NCBI RefSeq assembly: GCF_016907385.1
Contig: NZ_JAFBBU010000001.1
Coordinates: 3,534,001 to 3,598,000 of the forward strand
Source of the DNA: Subtercola frigoramans
GTDB lineage: Bacteria > Actinomycetota > Actinomycetes > Actinomycetales > Microbacteriaceae
Reading direction: 5' to 3'
Length of the DNA: 64,000 nt
Part shown: positions 61,078 to 64,000 of the stretch, one piece after another
How the letters are laid out: every line of letters starts with the position of its first letter
How positions within the stretch are numbered: the stretch's first letter is position 1
Position numbers and translations under genes: made by a program
The notes under the pieces: generated by a model
What the model saw: only the letters and a program-made list of their open reading frames with translations
Databases searched by the model: none
Told to the model about the DNA's origin: nothing

Positions 61078-62679
61078 TCAGTTGCCGGCCGGCTTGACCA
61101 GTTGCGCGATGTCAGGCGCAGTCAGCGCCGAACCGAAATCGGTTCCAGCGACCTTGTCGCTCATGATCACGAACGAGGGCGCGTAGGCGACGTTGGTCAC
61201 CCAGGCGTCATCGATGATTCCCACGGTCATGGCTTTCTCATACGCTGCACTCTGGCTGTCTGGATCGGCCGAGGTCTTCGCTGCGGCCAGAGCTTCGCTG
61301 ATCGCCGGGTCCGTGGATCCGAACGGGTTGTACTGGGTGGGTGAACCAGAGAGAAAGTCGTTCATGATTCCACCGGTCTGGCCCGCACCGTAGTAGTAGG
61401 TCAGGACACCGAACTTCTTCGCGAGCGCATCTGTCGACAGCAGGCTGGCGTCGCTGTAGAACGCGATGGTCGCCTTCACGCCGATGTCAGCCCAGTTCTG
61501 CACAATGGCCTGGGTGACTGCGTCAGCTGGTGCGGTGCTCACCGAGGCGATCGTGAACGAGAAGCCGTTTGCCAGCCCTGCGTCGGCCAGAAGCTTCTTG
61601 GCCTTCGCCGGATCGTAGGCGTAGGCGTCCGAAACAGTCTTCGAGAAGCCTGCATTCTCGGGCAGGGTCAGCGAACTGCCCCAGAGCCCATCTTCACCCC
61701 ATGCCGCCTTGACGATGGTCTCCCTGTCGATTGCGTACGAGAGCGCCTGGCGCACCCGAATGTCGGCAAGCTCGGGCACCACCGTTCCGTCGCGGTCGGC
61801 GAAGTTGATCCCGAGGATGGATGCCGGGGTCGTCTTCACGGTCAGGCCTGCCGCCTTCGCAGACGTGGCTGTGGCCAGGTCGCCGCGCATGATGTCTGCG
61901 TCACCCGCTGCGAGCGCCTGGTACGACGCTGCGTTGGAGCCCGAGACCTGGATCACGACCTTTCCATAGTGGATGTTGTCGGGGTTCCAGTAGTTCGTGT
62001 TCGGAATGTAGACGTAGCTGCTGCCGGCCACCGTGTGTTCGGTGTCGAGCACGTAAGGGCCTGCTCCGAACGTCTTGTTCTTCAGGGTCTCTGGATCGGC
62101 CAGGCCTGTCGGTGCGATCACCGAACCTGTGAGCGATCGCTGCGTGAGGAACCGGGGAACTGTGGAGTTCGACGTCGCGAGATGCATGACAACGGTATCG
62201 GCGCCGGTGGCTTCGGCCTTGGTGTCTGCCCCTCCGAGCCAGGCCTTCCCGTTCACTCCGTTCGTGACGATGTAGTTGATCGAGTCAGCAACAGCCTCCG
62301 AGGTCATCTCCGTGCCATCGGAGAACTTCACGCCTGTGCGCAACGTGAGCTCGAGCTCCTTGCTCTGGTCGTCGAGGAACTTCCACGAGGTGGCGAGATC
62401 CGGCTGCAGAGTTCCATCCGGCGCCAACCGGATGAGCGGGTCATAGGTGAGTTGGCTGTACCAGCTGCCCACGGTGTCTGCGTTGGCGAGAGCCGGGTTG
62501 ATGCTGGTGGGGGCCGCCGCTGCAACGAGCGTCAGGGTCTTGGACTCGGTTGCACCGGCCGTACCTGAGTCACTCGACGCACACCCGGCGAGGGTGAGCG
62601 CGGCGACCGACACAACAGCCGCGAAGGCCAGCGTGCGGCGAGGACGCCGCGCTACTGCCTGGATGACGTTCTTTTTCAT
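61078..62679 (-). CDS. Peptide/nickel-type ABC transporter substrate-binding lipoprotein (family 5)
   Basis: 533 residues from ATG 62679. Lipoprotein signal ending LTLAGC, lipidated C33. SBP_bac_5 fold: NPALANADTVGSWYSQLTYDPLIRLAPDGTLQPDLATSWK and SDGTEMTSEAVADSINYIV. Binds oligopeptides, opines, glycosides or oligosaccharides outside the cell. The permeases are not in the window; the ATPases are upstream at 62800 and 63648. Two hairpins (62779, 61032) bracket the gene. Confidence 0.93.
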   Translation of the reverse strand: MKKNVIQAVARRPRRTLAFAAVVSVAALTLAGCASSDSGTAGATESKTLTLVAAAAPTSINPALANADTVGSWYSQLTYDPLIRLAPDGTLQPDLATSWKFLDDQSKELELTLRTGVKFSDGTEMTSEAVADSINYIVTNGVNGKAWLGGADTKAEATGADTVVMHLATSNSTVPRFLTQRSLTGSVIAPTGLADPETLKNKTFGAGPYVLDTEHTVAGSSYVYIPNTNYWNPDNIHYGKVVIQVSGSNAASYQALAAGDADIMRGDLATATSAKAAGLTVKTTPASILGINFADRDGTVVPELADIRVRQALSYAIDRETIVKAAWGEDGLWGSSLTLPENAGFSKTVSDAYAYDPAKAKKLLADAGLANGFSFTIASVSTAPADAVTQAIVQNWADIGVKATIAFYSDASLLSTDALAKKFGVLTYYYGAGQTGGIMNDFLSGSPTQYNPFGSTDPAISEALAAAKTSADPDSQSAAYEKAMTVGIIDDAWVTNVAYAPSFVIMSDKVAGTDFGSALTAPDIAQLVKPAGN

Positions 62680-62778
62680 GGAACTACTCCGATTCATAGA
62701 GGGAATTGCATTCGGGTGACTGGTGTTGCGTGGTGCAGATTTGCAGTGCGATGTGGTGCTGGATGGTACGTCTTCTGG

Positions 62779-62795
62779 CGCGCCTGGTCGGCGCG
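62779..62795 (-). terminator. Short hairpin CGCGCC-TGGTC-GGCGCG after the ATPase gene
   Basis: 6-bp perfect GC stem, 5-nt loop, 5 bp after the ATPase stop and 100 bp before the binding-protein start. May reduce read-through from the ATPase genes to the binding-protein gene; no T-run. Confidence 0.4.
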
Positions 62796-62799
62796 TGGG

Positions 62800-63651
62800 T
62801 CACAGCCCGAGTGGCGCCCCGGCGGGATCAACGGCGAGCGCTTCCCATTGCCGGCGACGCTCGCGCTGGATTCGTGGGTCAGGGTAGGGCTCCGCAGCGA
62901 GCAGTCTCTTGGTGTACAGGGCAGTCGGTGCCGAGTAGACCTGTTCCGCCGTTCCCATTTCAACGATGCTGCCGCGGCTCATCACGGCGATGTCGTCACT
63001 GAGGAGCCGCACGATCGAGAGGTCATGCGCAATGAACAGATAGGACGTTCCCGTGTCTCGCTGGATCTCACGGAAGAGATTCACGATCTGCGCCTGTACA
63101 GACAGGTCAAGCGCGGAGACCGGCTCATCGCACACCACGAGTCGGGGGGCGGGCATCAGGGCCCGGGCAATGGCGATGCGCTGGCGCTGGCCGCCAGAGA
63201 AGGTACCGGGAAATCGGCCGAGCGCCGCCGTTCCGAGACCGACCCGTTCGATCAGCTCGGCAGCGCGGTCACGTGCTCCTCGTCTCGACATCTGGCGGCT
63301 GGCGACGAGCGGCTCCGCAAGGATGTCTCCCACGGTCTTCGCCTCGTTGAGCGAGCTGCGAGGATCCTGGAACACCACCTGCAGATCACGACTGAGTCGC
63401 TGCCGGGTCTTACGGTCGACCTTGGTGATGTCTTCGCCGGCGAAACGGATCGTTCCACTCGTCGCACGGGCCAGACCGAGGATGCTCCGTCCGACGGTCG
63501 ACTTACCTGACCCGGATTCCCCGACGACGCCGAGGGTCCTGCCCTGGTCGATGTGAAGCGAGATGTCGCGCACCGCAGTGAAGGCGCGGCGCCCGTGGCC
63601 ATAGGTCACCTCGAGGTTCTCGATCTGCAGCAGTGGGGTTGCGGCGCTCAT
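62800..63651 (-). CDS. Oligopeptide-type ABC transporter ATPase (OppF-like)
   Basis: 283 residues from ATG 63651, overlapping the previous gene by 4 nt. Walker [10 protein letters not shown] (about 39-47), [18 protein letters not shown], signature [15 protein letters not shown], Walker [13 protein letters not shown] and switch His in IAHDLSIV. C-terminal oligopeptide extension [21 protein letters not shown] is typical of OppF/DppF. Works with the OppD-like ATPase encoded just before it. Confidence 0.94.
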   Translation of the reverse strand: MSAATPLLQIENLEVTYGHGRRAFTAVRDISLHIDQGRTLGVVGESGSGKSTVGRSILGLARATSGTIRFAGEDITKVDRKTRQRLSRDLQVVFQDPRSSLNEAKTVGDILAEPLVASRQMSRRGARDRAAELIERVGLGTAALGRFPGTFSGGQRQRIAIARALMPAPRLVVCDEPVSALDLSVQAQIVNLFREIQRDTGTSYLFIAHDLSIVRLLSDDIAVMSRGSIVEMGTAEQVYSAPTALYTKRLLAAEPYPDPRIQRERRRQWEALAVDPAGAPLGL

Positions 63652-64000
63652 GCCCGTGCCTCTTCCAGTTCGTTCTCGCGGCCCTGGGACGGAGTCGAGA
63701 AGACTCCGGTGACGACGGGGAGGTCGACGCCAGGTTCGGCGCCGTGTGGATTCGAGACGAGCAGCGCCCTGGTGTAGGGGTGCGACGGGTTTGCGAAGAT
63801 GGTCTCGGCATCGGCCTGCTCGACGATCTCGCCCTTGTACATGACAACAACGCGGTCACAGACGTCGGCGACGACACCCCAATCGTGGGTGATGATCAAC
63901 ACGCTCATCCCGATCTCGTCACGCAGGCGAATCAGAAGCCCGAGGATGCCTGCCTGCACGGTGACGTCGAGCGCGGTGGTGGGCTCGTCGGCGACCAGGA
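63648..64000 (-). CDS. Oligopeptide-type ABC transporter ATPase (OppD-like), C-terminal part
   Basis: About 117 codons to the right window edge; the 5' part is outside. It begins within Walker B ([14 protein letters not shown]) and continues through the switch His ([13 protein letters not shown]) and the oligopeptide-specific C-terminal [16 protein letters not shown] segment. Ends in a 4-nt overlap with the OppF-like gene. Signature and Walker A lie beyond the edge. Confidence 0.93.
   Translation of the reverse strand, partial: LVADEPTTALDVTVQAGILGLLIRLRDEIGMSVLIITHDWGVVADVCDRVVVMYKGEIVEQADAETIFANPSHPYTRALLVSNPHGAEPGVDLPVVTGVFSTPSQGRENELEEARA

Overview
The window is chromosomal DNA of a high-GC Gram-positive bacterium, most probably an actinobacterium. 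The evidence is strong third-position GC with frequent GTG starts, actinobacterial-style lipoprotein signals on four transport binding proteins, a PaaX-family regulator, and a malate synthase G. A Microbacteriaceae-like soil or plant-associated genus would fit, but that is inference. I see no rRNA, tRNA, insertion sequence, phage gene or CRISPR array. The content is catabolism, uptake and regulation.

Positions 1-24,100 hold a meta-cleavage catabolic supercluster. It contains an FAH-family hydrolase (partial) and extradiol dioxygenase 1 (minus strand), and the 2-hydroxypentadienoate route (mhpD-mhpF-mhpE, 5594-8354). A glutaryl-CoA-dehydrogenase-like acyl-CoA dehydrogenase and a thiolase / enoyl-CoA hydratase / 3-hydroxyacyl-CoA dehydrogenase operon follow. 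A second operon runs FAD aromatic hydroxylase - luciferase-like monooxygenase - extradiol dioxygenase 2 - CoA-transferase A/B. A facing operon encodes a second luciferase-like monooxygenase and a meta-cleavage hydrolase. An alkenal-type reductase, a flavin reductase, two MFS/ArsR-like genes and four dedicated regulators (three LysR, one IclR) complete the block. Read together: hydroxylation, ring cleavage, C-C hydrolysis, pyruvate + acetyl-CoA release, and CoA activation and beta-oxidation of the remaining acid. A short-chain dehydrogenase at 4244-4742 is a decayed remnant.

Positions 24,300-46,700 are transport and sensing. There is a sugar-type ABC transporter (ATPase-permease-lipoprotein) with a SnoaL-like protein and a lipase-like hydrolase, and a LIV-type ABC operon ending in an SGNH hydrolase. 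Divergent from it are a soluble histidine kinase, a NarL-type response regulator and an atypical glycerol-kinase-like FGGY kinase. A 14-TM MFS transporter with a PaaX-family repressor and a second LIV-type operon follow.

Positions 46,700-64,000 hold two different malate synthases in tandem (G and A, no isocitrate lyase in view), RraA, and a sugar-acid/glycoside region. That region has a Gfo/Idh oxidoreductase, two xylose-isomerase-like TIM barrels, an aldo/keto reductase, a bicupin and an MFS exporter. It also has a pyranose-oxidase/C-glycoside-oxidase-like GMC enzyme, RidA, a phthalate-dioxygenase-reductase-type electron-transfer protein, a MOSC protein, and part of an oligopeptide-type ABC transporter.

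The most interesting signals are: (i) the split meta pathway with two luciferase-like monooxygenase paralogues and two divergent dioxygenases; (ii) the GMC / TIM-barrel / Gfo-Idh set, which looks like 3-keto-glycoside (possibly C-glycoside) breakdown; (iii) short repeated operator-like sites that tie distant operons together (TCGCA-N3-TTGCGA; GTATCGCC; GTTACTATTT; a 13-mer before aceB and rraA); and (iv) a perfect 14-bp hairpin inside livG just after the binding-protein gene.
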